The notes under the pieces were generated by a model. The model was given only the letters and a program-made list of their open reading frames with translations. It was not told the origin of the DNA and searched no databases. This document shows, one piece after another, positions 12,510 through 22,739 of a DNA stretch of 64,000 nt. Within the stretch, counting starts at the first letter, position 1; each line of letters opens with the position of its first letter. The stretch comes from Metellina segmentata (taxonomy: Eukaryota; Arthropoda; Arachnida; Araneae; Tetragnathidae). A program made the translations under genes and the position numbers. The stretch is taken from the NCBI GenBank assembly GCA_947359465.1, contig OX375878.1, positions 75,188,416 to 75,252,415 on the forward strand, written 5' to 3'.

Positions 12510-13082
12510 CAGGTATTCCCAACCGGTGGTACGCGGCAGCGTTTCAGGTGGTACGCAAGGATGATACAGCCGACCCAAATATTCTGCGACGGTTGTTCGC
12601 TTTTTTAGTATGTACAACCACGTTACGCTATTTCTTATGCCATTTGTTCCTAGTAATTCGTGTGAGAGTGGTTTTTCTGAACTTTTGTAAATAGAAAATA
12701 AGTATACAAACAGAGTAAGTGTTGAAGAGGACTTTTGAGTGAAGTTAAGCTCCATTGCTCCTGATATTGATATTTTAATAAAAGACAAACAAGTTTCGCA
12801 CTAAAAATTGATTTTTGATTATGTTAATCTTTGTTTGCTTAGTTTGTACTAAATATTTAAAATTAGTTGTTTTTCGACCCGTGAGTAAAAAATAAAACTG
12901 TAATTTTAAATAATCGTTTTATTTTTCCTTTATTAAAACATCATTAATTCGAAATACAAGTGCATCAATCTATATAAATAAGAATGAAGTGTTTGTTTGT
13001 ACATTCAATATTTTCGACCCATTGCAAGTTTTCTATGCGTTTTGGACCCTTCTGATGCCGAATCCGCCTTTTTCTCGTTTGG

Positions 13083-13121
<39 letters not shown>

Positions 13122-13146
13122 CTGTCTGTCTGTCTGTCTGTCTGTA
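13083..13146 (+). repeat. (TGTC)n microsatellite
   Basis: A run of about sixteen TGTC/GTCT units, with one GTCC interruption, inside the Helitron 5' region. A second, shorter patch of the same motif occurs at about 13248-13265. Confidence 0.95.
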
Positions 13147-14010
13147 TGTTGTGCCCTATACACGTCCACGCGGTTTAAGATATTTTCATGAAAATTTGCA
13201 TACAGTGAGTACTTATCTTCATTTAGTGAGTGGCATTGGTTGCGAAAGTCTGTCTGTCCGTCTTTCTGTTCTATGCTCGATTTTCTATTTGTGTGTTAGT
13301 GTAGACATCACATGAATTTTATTCCAGATATTTGATTGCATTGTATTTTATTTTATACATTGTCTATTAGTTTAGTGAATGCAATATTAAACATTTCTTT
13401 ATTGTTATATTTAGTTGAGTTTCATGCTAAAACACCTGAGTAAGTATACTTAAATCAACCATAATTTGGTAGTTTTGGAAAAATTGGAATGTGTATTGAA
13501 TATTACGATTACTTCGATTGCTTTACCAGTACTGCTGAAAAAGTAATTATTCTTCAAAAAATTATTTTTTTTTATGGAATTTTATCTCTGATACTTCATT
13601 TATTTCCAGTCTTATTTTTATTCTTTGCGCAATGAAAACGATTTCCGAATATTTGGGACAGACGATATTTTTCAATGAAACGAGAATGAACAAGATCGCG
13701 CGAGCAGTGATATTTTTTCTGGTTCTTTCGCTCTGAATTCATTTCACATTTCTAAATTTTGTACACTTTTAGTTGTAAGTTGTGGCAACTGTGCGAGATC
13801 AAGAGATAAAATTGAATAACAAACTAAGATGTTTAGAACAATTTTTTGCGACATCTTTTATTTTGTTTTACTTCACTGTTTCCTGTTTTAAATATTTATT
13901 ATTTTAATAAATGTGTTTTCCTTCTCATCACACGCAACAGCACCACAAAGTATTAGACGTAAAAATGTTAGGTAAGTCAGTATAAATTTTCAGTAAATTT
14001 TAAGTGTAGT

Positions 14011-14168
14011 TATGCCATTATGGAAAGAATAATGCCGTTATTTAAAGAATAATGCCGTTATTTAAAGAATAATGCCGTTATTTAAAGAATAATGCCGTTA
14101 TTTAAAGAATAATGCCGTTATTTAAAGAATAATGCCGTTATTTAAGGAATAATGCCGTTATTGAAATA
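14011..14168 (+). repeat. 20-bp minisatellite inside the Helitron
   Basis: About eight head-to-tail copies of a 20-bp unit of the form AATAATGCCGTTATTTAAAG. The inner copies are almost identical, while the first (with TATGCCATTATGG) and the last (TTGAAAT) are degenerate. Low divergence among the inner units suggests recent slippage or unequal exchange. Confidence 0.95.
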
Positions 14169-14853
14169 ATAATAATGTTTATCAATCCACAAACTGGAAC
14201 TTTTTCCAACATTAAAAAATTCGTTGTAATAATGACAGGAGAAGATTGCAAAATTTCACAATGTCGCATACCGGAGGCAAAAGTGAAACAAGTAGAAAAT
14301 ATTGTTTTGTTGACTATGAGTGCGAGAGCACTCGCCGTAAATCGTAATTTTAATTAATTGAGTTGAACATGAAAAGAACTTAAGAAGGGGAATTCCAAAT
14401 CTTCCTATAAATCGTCTTTTATAGTAGTAACCTTAGTATCACCTTTCGTCATTTTGTAGCTTTGTCATACAGCAATTGTGCGATGTATGTGAAATGTATT
14501 ACATGAATGGATATGCATGTGTAGGATTTCTGTCCAAAGTAAGTTGTAGAAAATATAAAGATGGCGAAAGATGTTAAAATAAATTTTTATTCTACAAAAA
14601 ACGTAAGTCATTATATATTTTGACTATCTCTTCAGTCTAGAGTAAACCAATTCAAACTGAGTAAGGTCGGGTTTTTTGCTAGTGATGAAATATGAAGCTT
14701 TCCTAGTATTTTAATTAAAATAAAACAAGCTATTGGACACTTTTCTGACATTAGATATGTTTCTAAAAAATATTGAACTGGTGGTACGCCAAAAAATTCT
14801 AAAATTTCAAGTGGTACGCATTTACTAAAAGGTTAGGAACCCCTGCAATAGAG

Positions 14854-15020
14854 CATGCTTAGGATGGTTTCGGACGTCGCACATTGTAGCATATACACTA
14901 CCACTGTTGACCATACAATAGCAAAGACGTGCACTAGTGCACGAATCGGACTCCTTGCCACAGAAACTCTTGAACAGCCTCATGAAAAGCATATCTGCAC
15001 GTTGTGAAAGTGGGAGTTAA
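14854..15020 (+). pseudogene. Tc1-like transposase remnant, downstream part
   Basis: This continues the fragment that ends at 12509. Directly after the hAT target duplication the plus strand encodes a broken WDGFGRR-like block with stop codons. In another frame, from about 14949, it encodes DSLPQKLLNSLMKSISARCE, which matches the usual C-terminal LPxxLLxxLxxSMxxRC segment of Tc1-type transposases. The frame change between the two shows at least one indel. A CATATACACTACC motif at about 14889 resembles the Tc1 terminus at 15583. Confidence 0.75.
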
Positions 15021-15586
15021 GAGATCAGCGCATTACTTTTAATAGAGCGAAAAAATGTTTTTGCATTAACTAAAACCTACAATGTGTTGTTCTAAACCTT
15101 TTTTTGTTTATTTCCTTTTTACTCCATGAGACATGTAGGTGTTTTTATTTTACTATACATAGCTTGTGGAATATTTAATTGGCATTTGAGGTACTTCAGT
15201 ACATGGCTTTGCTACGGGAGTCATCATCTCGCATGGCATTATCCTTAATATTTGGATATGTGTTCAAAAATATCAATTGTCTAAATTTCCTACATAAATA
15301 GAGAAAGGTCAGCCGACGTATCAATTCATAACTTTTTACGTAGGAGGGTTATTGGTCCATATAATATTTAAGATATGAAACGACATATGTGTTAGCCATT
15401 TTCAACTAAAAGCGAAAAATACTTTCCTTTGCTTGTCAAGTAGGACACGACTGATAAATACCTGCTTCTTTGCCTGTCGCAGGGCACGACTGGTAAGCTA
15501 ATTCTGTTAGAGCTTACAATCAACAATATTTATAAATGAATCATAATATTTTTATGAATAGGTTTTTGGGAATTTATAAGCATATA
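15021..15586. other. Unassigned AT-rich stretch
   Basis: I see no gene, TIR element or tandem repeat between the two Tc1-related remnants. Confidence 0.5.
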
Positions 15587-15935
15587 CACTACCCTACAAT
15601 AATGGACCGGACAGCAAGATGTGATGGTATAAGGGAAGAATTCATGCTTTAATAAGGGGATGGTACCCCACGTGCTGCAATTACACTAGAAACCCTTGTG
15701 GGCATGCTTTTAACAAGGTTTTGATACACAACTATAAGTATTTGTGTCCTTTCCGGCAACAAGAATGTCGCCAGTTCAGCTGTAGATTTTGGACGTGGTT
15801 CCATGGTCCGTAAACGCTGCTCTAAATCGTCCCACAAATGTTCTATGGGGTTTAGGTCGGAACTATGAGCAGGCCAGGGAAGACGTTTTACATCCATATG
15901 TTGATACCACTGCTTGACAACATGCAGAGTACATC
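15587..15935 (-). pseudogene. Tc1-like element, 3' part with transposase C-terminus
   Basis: The terminus CACTACCCTACAATAATGG follows a TA at 15585-15586. On the minus strand an 82-codon open frame (15897-15649) carries SSDLNPIEHLWDDLEQR, the block holding the catalytic glutamate of DD34E transposases, and ends in a C-terminal segment with VIAARGVP before its stop. Upstream the frame shifts: SACCQAVVSTYGCKTSSLAC is encoded in another phase. Similarity ends near 15935, so the element is truncated at its 5' side. It could not make active enzyme. Confidence 0.85.
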
Positions 15936-16168
15936 ATTCCACTCTTATGAAATTCCTTCGCATAGTATTTGTTATAGTATAAAATATGAAATAATGACTC
16001 GAAAAATACAGTTGTATAAAAATAGCCAACTAGCAGCTTACTGCCTTTGGGTTGGACGTAACGGTGTATTTCACTAACGTACATATTGCGAAAATTCATA
16101 ATATTTGTATTTTGGTGTATAGTAAAAAATTACGAAATCCACCTCTACGAGAGTCATTCATCAATTTT

Positions 16169-16403
16169 GCCGCTTAGTTTAAATGTTAGAGTTAAAAGGA
16201 TTCAAAAAATATTACTAAAATCACACAGAAGAGCTTTCCACTCTTATGAAATTTCTTAGCAATCTTGCCTTGACAGAAGGCTGTGAGAAGTCTGGAAGAT
16301 AGAAATCAGAACAGTGAAGAACAGGGTTGGATTTTTGAATAATTTGTGCTGCCTTGATGGTTTTACGGGGGTTCATGTTGCACCTCACAAACACACCACA
16401 CAT
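16169..16403 (-). other. Unknown minus-strand segment shared with 51.3 kb
   Basis: A 60-codon minus-strand frame (16403-16221) contains SDFYLPDFSQPSVKARLLRN. A similar peptide, ADFYPSDLSLPPVIKQLESF, is encoded on the minus strand at 51285-51491. At both places the plus strand also has CCGCTTAGTTTAAAT just below the frame and a CTANGAGAG motif before that. The two segments are probably diverged copies of one exon or repeat. I do not recognise the family. Confidence 0.35.
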
Positions 16404-16452
16404 TATAACTGGAACCCATTTTTAATATAGAGGATATATTTTCATTCTAGAC

Positions 16453-16876
16453 CAGGGGTTCCCAACCTTTTAGTAACTGCGTACTACTTGAAATTTTTAG
16501 AATTTTTTGGAGTACCACCAGTTTTATATTTTTTAGAAACATATCTAATGTCAGAAAAGTGCCCAATGGTTTGTTTTATTTTAATTAAAATACTAATAAA
16601 GCTTCATATTTTAAGATAATGCACTTGTATTTCGTATTAATGATGTTTTAATAAAGGAAAAATAAAACGATTATTGAAAAATAATTTTATTTTTTACTCA
16701 CAAGCCTAAAAACGAATAATTTTAAATAACTAATACAAACTAAGCAAACAAAGATTAACCTAATAAAAAATCAATTTTTTGTGCAAAACTTGTTTGTATT
16801 TTATTAAAATATCAATATCAAGGCAATGGAGCTTAACTTCATTCTTAGGTCCACTTCAACATTTACTCTGTTTCTA

Positions 16877-16928
<52 letters not shown>

Positions 16929-17132
16929 TATATAGAAAAAAGTTCAGAAAAACCACTCTTACACAAGTAACTAATAACAAATGGCATAAGAAATAGCGTA
17001 ACGTGGTTGTACATACTAAAAAATCGAACAAACTTCGTAGAATATTTGGGTCGCTCGTATCATCCTTGCGTGCCACCTGAAACATTACCACGTACCACCA
17101 GTGGTACGCGTATCACCGGTTGGGAATACCTG
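16453..17132 (-). mobile_element. hAT non-autonomous element, copy 2
   Basis: 680 bp in the opposite orientation to copy 1. The ends are CAGGGGTTCCCAACC and GGTTGGGAATACCTG. Perfect 8-bp target duplications TTCTAGAC flank it at 16445-16452 and 17133-17140. It lacks the Helitron of copy 1 and so shows the ancestral structure. A long (TA)n run has expanded inside it. The two overlapping frames at 16779-16970 plus and 16804-17091 minus are produced by the TA repeat and are not genes. Confidence 0.93.
16877..16926. repeat. (TA)n microsatellite inside hAT copy 2
   Basis: About 24 TA dinucleotides. The matching place in hAT copy 1 (about 12690-12715) reads TAGAAAATAAGTATAC with no run, so the repeat expanded after the two copies diverged. 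Confidence 0.95.
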
Positions 17133-17140
17133 TTCTAGAC

Positions 17141-18222
17141 GAACCAGGTTCTAGCCATTATTTAGTTCGGATTCAAACCAAGAATATTTGAATTCAGAAG
17201 CTAGAACCTGACAACTAGACCAATAGGTCAGCTATTTTATCAACACAGCATTTCACAATCCATTATAGTTTCTAACAGTAAAATATATTAGACCTCATTC
17301 ATGTTAAAGAAACAAGATGTTTTCGTACATGATTAAAGTTCAATAGCAAAATTCCAAGTGCCAAAAGACATAGACAATCATCCGCTTGAGGGAAATGATT
17401 TTCGATAAAGTATTTTATCTAGCGAAGATCTAAAAAGGGAAAGGAAATAAAACAATTGTGCGCATCTTCTAAGCCTAAGCCGATAATAGGCGCATCAAAT
17501 GCTCAAACAATAGATTCCTTGGAAACAAGATAGATAAAATTATCGAATATATCTCCAATAAACGGTGACAAACGACAGTCAAAAAGCAGCTTTAGTTCAT
17601 CATAGCTATTACTTCAGTAACATGTCATTTTGATTGCTAAATGAAACCGACGAAAGGTCATGCTGTGGAAAGAAAAATTTATAAGTTGGAGAGACACAAG
17701 ATATTTTTCCTTTTTGTCTTTACGTTTCTTATTAATAAGTGGCATTTCCTTTGGGTTTTTTACTAGATAACCGTTGACTAGTTCGCAACTTTATGTTTTA
17801 CTGGAAACAATTGCTATTGATTTGATACTTCTCACTCCGTATATGTCTTCGGAAGAGACAGGGATGCTTTAATGTTACTACACTTGAAATGAGAAAAATT
17901 TGCTACCTATCAAAAAACGAAACATTTTATGTTCCATGAAGAATCTTCAATGCTTTTTGTAGTACCATCTAAACGCACCCGCACAGTGGGAAGTCAACCA
18001 TGGCCTCTCGGTATGTAAGGGTCCTGAAAAATCATAATTATTATCCATTATCATTTATTGATAAACAGTGAAAATCTATCGAAATAAACGAATTGTTTTC
18101 GTTTACAAAACACAATGCAATTTAAAAAACTGTTTTTACAGAAGGTTACGAAACTTACATTGGTTTTGTGCTTATACAAATGAAGTATTTACGACAAAAT
18201 AATTTAACACTTTTGTGAACAT
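17141..18222. other. Unassigned AT-rich stretch
   Basis: I see no supported gene, RNA or repeat of more than trivial length here. Confidence 0.5.
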
Positions 18223-18456
18223 TAATCCTCCTGGTAGTTGTCTCAAAATAAGTATCGACGAGATATCTCGTCATTGTCAAAACTAGCCATAGCTTGAAGA
18301 GGACGAAATATCTTTTCATTGGAAGGAAACGGACCAGATCTTGATCGAGCCATAGTCAAAACATCGACAATACCTTGAGGACGAGATATATCGTCATTAA
18401 CAAAAGTGTTTAGATCTTCGTGGATGAGAAATCTCGTCCAAACCCCTTGGAGGATG
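18223..18456 (+). mobile_element. Palindrome MITE family, copy C
   Basis: It starts TTAATCCTCCTGGTAGTTG and contains the perfect palindrome GACGAGATATCTCGTC at 18257-18272. Diverged units follow (GGACGAAATATCTTTTC, GGACGAGATATATCGTC, GGATGAGAAATCTCGTC), and it ends CAAACCCCTTGGAGGAT. Unit spacing is close to 43 bp or a multiple. It has no coding capacity. Confidence 0.8.
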
Positions 18457-18904
18457 ATGTAATATATGATTAAAACTCATACTCTACCGGATGTTTCAAA
18501 ACTTGAAAAATCCTAGTGGGTATTTAAGAAACATAAAATAAGCTGTATTTCAAGTTCCATTTTATGCCCTGAAGGGGTTTGCGATAGTACTTTGGGAGCT
18601 TGATGGATTGCTGTTGTAATCCCACCGCATGGCAAACACGGTCTCCCGATTCACCATGCACGGATTTTTTCTGGAATTAACCTAAAAGCCAACGAGACCC
18701 TTATTGACTTTAAAGCTGACCTCATCGCAAGTGTCCACTAAAGGTCGGGAATTTTAAAATATCTGTGGCAACTCATGCGTTTATTACTGTTGACGGTTGC
18801 AAGTTTGAACACCATATGCGTACAGCTTGTAACTACACAAAAATAAAATTATTGCTTTTAATATTATTGCTAACACACTTGCTGTCTTTCGTCTGATCAC
18901 ATTA
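18457..18904. other. Unassigned stretch
   Basis: Between the palindrome MITE and the Harbinger-like MITE I see no gene or repeat. Confidence 0.5.
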
Positions 18905-19343
18905 GGCCCGGTGCACACAACCGTTTTTTCAACGTGCGACGCCGCTGCGGCACCGTAGCCCAACTATGCACACATAAGCGTGAAATGACGCAAGTACTCA
19001 TTTCGCGCCATTTGCGATAAATATTCTATCGAAGAAAACGCGTTTTTTTCACTTACTTTGCATAAAAAAAGTATATTTTGAAACAACTGGATACAATCAT
19101 TAATTAATTATTATTTATATTCCATTTATTTGTGAAAACAAGGCTTCAGACCGGAGACGCGTGTTCGGAGATCTGCGGCGCCGTAGGGAATTGCGTTACA
19201 AAATGCACGCAAGTTGGGCGTGTGTCGCCGCAGCGGCGCCTGAGGCATGTGTGCACTACTCCATTGGATCTAATGTATATCAGACCGCACTTTCGTTGCG
19301 GCAGCGGCGCCGACGTTAAAACACCGGATGTGTGCACCGGGCC
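18905..19343 (+). mobile_element. PIF/Harbinger-like MITE, copy 2
   Basis: 439 bp with ends GGCCCGGTGCACACA and TGTGTGCACCGGGCC, which are perfect 15-bp inverted repeats, flanked by TTA on both sides (18902-18904 and 19344-19346). It is in the same orientation as copy 1 at 3866-4306 and has the same layout: GC-rich subterminal parts with GCAGCGGCGCC and an AT-rich centre containing TTATTTATATTCCATTT. The pair of open frames at 19132-19347 (both strands) lies entirely in the inverted subterminal part and is not coding. Confidence 0.85.
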
Positions 19344-19776
19344 TTAATGCACACTCTAGCACATCCGGGTGACGCCTGTGGGAATACATCCCAATGTGAA
19401 TAATGTTGGTTCTGTGTTTCCACCTTCCATTAAAATTTGAACATGAATTTCTGAAGTATTCTGTGTAGTTTATAATTACCTACGACTTGCATATGTAGAT
19501 GTTTATGTGTTTAAATGTCATGACCAAAAGTTTCTGTCCAATATCTAAAAAAATAGTGATTTTATGGAGACTATTTCAACTAATTTAATCTTCATTGATA
19601 GCTTACGATTTAGTTACTGTGAATATAGGTCAGCACAGGGAACACAGCTCAGGATCTATAAAAGTCCTAAAACGGCCCCGACATCAGTTTTTAATATATT
19701 TTTATGCGCAATAAAAACATAAGGATACAAATGTGATCTTCAAACTATTTACTCTTATAAGTGCTATTTTGTAAAA
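19344..19776. other. Unassigned stretch
   Basis: AT-rich spacer of about 430 bp between the Harbinger-like MITE and the Helitron. No gene is seen. Confidence 0.5.
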
Positions 19777-20425
19777 CTAGGGGGCCTGCCCCCTGCTCGC
19801 TAATGCTCGCCAACCCCCGGAGGATTGCTTCGCAATCCTTATTGGTTCGCTGCGTGAACCTTTGCTCGCTTCGCTCGCCTCAATGAAGACATGTGTCCTA
19901 GCATAAGGGATTGTTTACAAAATATGTTACCAAAAAAATGTTTTTCAAATCTAAATTTGCTGTATCACAGAAAAAATATATACAGTATCTCTAAAATCAG
20001 AATTCAAATCAAAACTTTGTGCAAATTTTGACTCGAAATGTGAGCGTTGCTTTGCAAATTGAATACCCAGCATGTTTGTGTGTACATTTTCCCAGCACTC
20101 AAACGTCCCACACTTTTTCATTGATTTTGTTGCCGAAAGTTGTAGTGCAAGCGTCTTGTTGAACTATAATCGTTGGCCCAGAAAAGGACCGTTTTTTAAA
20201 TGGCCCTGAAAAGATCCTCCGCTTTCTTTGATTTCTATTATAAACTAACTGCAACAGCTCACTAAAATTTCCTCTTTCTTTTTCAATAAAATTTCATCCG
20301 ATAACGCTATAAATTCAATCGATGCGCGAGACTTCGCTATAAACAAACAATCGTACAGTGTTGCCAAAACGCGATTACAAATAACGTCTTTTTTGCGTGC
20401 CACGTAAGAGAATTATATATATAGA
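19777..20425 (-). mobile_element. Non-autonomous Helitron, 649 bp, minus strand
   Basis: Read on the minus strand it begins TCTATATATATAATTCTC after an A and ends CAGGGGGCAGGCCCCCTAG before a T. That gives TC and CTAG termini and a GC hairpin next to the 3' end. A second inverted pair, AGGATTGC..GCAATCCT, lies a little further in. A copy of nearly the same length lies in plus orientation at 41741-42390. There is no Rep/helicase frame. Confidence 0.88.
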
Positions 20426-22309
20426 TGTATTTGGGATTAAGATACTTATTTCAGTTTTGCTTCAGTAGTAAAAACAACTATGATATTCTAAAAATGTCTT
20501 AAATTGGCATTGGAAACTCCGACATCAGGCTCAAACCATCACACTTCTTTATTTCCTCGCATCAGAAGCGCCATTAGCTCCCACAACAAAAAACACCTTC
20601 CAATTCCAACCGGTATTCAAAGAAATCTAACGCTTACAAAGACCCCAAATCCTCTTTCGCTAACTCTGTTCTTCAAGGCAAAGATAATAACGTCATTAGG
20701 GGCCTTCAAGTGAACATTCGAATGAAGGCGGGTGGTAAGAAGTCCTAAAGACCTGTGGGCCCTCCGGACTGTCATTTCAGGCAGACAAACCTTCCAACGC
20801 ATTTTTAAAGCGAGCACCTCGACACCACCACCCCCGCGCACTCTCAGTTGCCTTCTTCACTTTCTCATTTACTGCAGATCCGGTCGGTGGAAAGAAATCT
20901 TGATGGTCCAATTTGTGTCAGTTACTTTGCAAAGAGTCGCTTGTCTGTCATTTGGGTAACATTGTCCCAAACGTGTCATCAGTCACGGATTCACGGAGTC
21001 GCGTGGAGGAAGAGGTTTTTTCTCCACTCGTACTCTCGAACCCACCGTTCAAATGGACTATTAAATTTTTCTCGACCCATCATCATCGTTTGGCTTCTAT
21101 TCCACCGTGTAAAATCATTCGAACCAACGCTCGATATAAATGGAAGCATCTTACCGAGTCAGTTGCTCGGAAAAACGTGTTTCTTGAAGAACAAAATAGT
21201 TATAGTAAATAATCACTTTTTCCAGTTTTTTTGTTGTTGCTTTTTGTATAGAGGATTATTTGCTGTTTTTTTCTTTCCAATAGTATGACTTTTTTCGGTG
21301 GAGTAAAACAGGCGTGAAATTGCTCTGAGATGTTTCCTCCTGTCAGTTTGTTTCAAGTATTCTTGAAAAAGAATGTCATCATCTAGTTGTAATAAAAGTT
21401 TTGTTCCAGTATATGATTTCTCACAGATGTAAAGTTGGAAATCGACATTATTATGGACAAGAATTATTTGCATAATGGTGTTTAAGTACTCTTGTTTGTC
21501 TTGAGCCAAATTGTATCCACTTGATGTTACCTTTTTGCTTGTTTTTTGAATATATTCTTTTAAAAATATTGTTGGATTCCACAGCAAAATATATCTTTGC
21601 TCTTGTGGTTAAAGCTTGGGACATTCAAATATTCGTTCAAATTATATGAAACTATATTATGACTGGATTTAAAAAATTGAATACATACTCCATGTTTTGG
21701 AATATATGAAAAACAGAAATTCTAAAGAAATCAAATTATACACGAGCTTCTGAAAATTACAGGAAAAAAAGGAATGACAGCAAACTCGGTGTTCAATTTT
21801 TTAGCCAAAGGATACCATTTACATACTCAAAAAACTACATATATCATAGTGATACAGGAAAATTATTTTTATTTTTATCAACAGGAAAACGTTTTACTAT
21901 AATCGAACAATGGACTCAGAACCACTGCAAAAATTCATGCTCATGCTTTGATTCGAATCAAGAGATGTCTCCAAGTTGATATTCGAGGGGATTAGAATAT
22001 ATCATGGTAAACACATTATCAGAATGTTATAGATTATGATTTTGTTTCCAAACTACATAACACTATGTTTCAAAAAACACCGAAACACCATGATGTCTGC
22101 GTTCAACTGGATATTTGGTGAATTGAAACAGCATGTGTGATGTGTATGTATAAAGAAATTGACCTAATAATTCTAAAAGAAATGTCCTTTTTACTATCAT
22201 AGAATAACATCATAAATGTCACAAGTTATTAAGATGAAAAGCCCACTCTGTATGTATGCACCACGAGTATAATGTATGTCATGGAGTCAAATGAAGTTCT
22301 TATGCTATA
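20426..22309. other. Unassigned; GC-richer block 20.5-21.2 kb and one long minus frame
   Basis: The 20490-21190 block is GC-richer and unique within the window, with several overlapping open frames on both strands (for example 20848-21288 plus, 146 codons) that show no known domain. A minus frame at 21213-21587 (124 codons, no ATG at its first codon, stop shortly upstream) has a fairly protein-like composition ending in a lysine/glutamine-rich tail. I cannot assign it and treat it as a weak candidate exon or a remnant. Confidence 0.35.
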
Positions 22310-22739
22310 CTATAGCAAAAGCGGAGTGAAGCGGTGCACCACTGCAACTTCTCAAATGAGAGTATGAAAAGAAAGCCATCACTTTCGACTGTAGGTCTCT
22401 TCTAGAAGTGTTGTGAGGTAGTTTAACAAAGCGATACGTCCAGCATCTCCCACATTCTGATACTTGGCTATTCAAGTCAAGTGTCCAATGACTTTTTTTA
22501 CGTTCGATAATGCCTGGCCACACACGGCTCCTCTCTCCCAGGATCACTTCAGTGATATTGAAATACTTCCTCGGCCACAGAGCTTCTCAGATCTTTCTCC
22601 GATTCAGCTTGTCTGGGATATGCTAGATTGTGACTTAATTTGCTCTACAGAAGGACATATACAAATTATAGGTCGCAACTTACTCATATATGACTTTCTG
22701 GTGCAATTCTACAATAATAAAGTCTCCCAGATTTTATAA
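22310..22739 (+). pseudogene. Tc1-like transposase remnant with altered catalytic site
   Basis: Plus-strand translation from about 22499 gives TFDNAWPHTAPLSQD, matching the QDNARPHTA block that holds the second catalytic aspartate. It continues with FSDLSPIQLVWDMLD, matching SPDLNPIEHVWDML. The glutamate normally in NPIE is read as Q here. Upstream, a segment encoding KRYVQHLPHSDTW in another phase resembles the preceding QRYVD region, so there is at least one frameshift. Only the C-terminal half is represented and it is not functional. Confidence 0.8.

Larger units (their letters stand above)
12969..14682 (+). mobile_element. Non-autonomous Helitron nested in the hAT element
   Basis: It starts TCTATATAAATAAGAATG directly after an A and ends GGTCGGGTTTTTTGCTAG directly before a T, giving the TC...CTAG ends and A/T target of Helitrons. 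The hAT copy at 16453-17132 has no insert at the equivalent place: its reverse complement reads from AATACAAGTGCATTATC straight into AAAATATGAAGC. The element contains a TGTC microsatellite, a segment with an ACGCGGTTTAAGATATTTTC motif, and a 20-bp minisatellite. No Rep/helicase protein is encoded. The open frames at 12989-13315 and 12997-13191 are created by the TGTC repeat and are not genes. Confidence 0.85.
12510..14845 (+). mobile_element. hAT non-autonomous element, copy 1, carrying a Helitron
   Basis: The ends are CAGGTATTCCCAACC and GGTTAGGAACCCCTG, imperfect inverted repeats of the hAT type, followed inward on both sides by GGTGGTACGC motifs. Perfect 8-bp target duplications CAATAGAG occupy 12502-12509 and 14846-14853. 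The element is 2336 bp, but 1714 bp of that is a nested Helitron, so the hAT itself is about 622 bp. A reverse-orientation copy lies at 16453-17132. No transposase frame is present, so it would need an autonomous hAT in trans. The minus frame 12486-12788 crosses its left edge and is not a gene. Confidence 0.92.

Noticed and set aside
12989..13315. Two overlapping plus frames with Cys/Leu/Ser/Val repeats
   Set aside because: They are the translation of the TGTC microsatellite inside the Helitron.
16779..17091. Opposing frames with long Ile/Tyr runs
   Set aside because: They are the translation of the (TA)n run in hAT copy 2 on both strands.
20848..21288. 146-codon plus frame
   Set aside because: It overlaps other frames on both strands, has no recognisable domain, and ends in low-complexity Phe/Cys codons from T-rich DNA.
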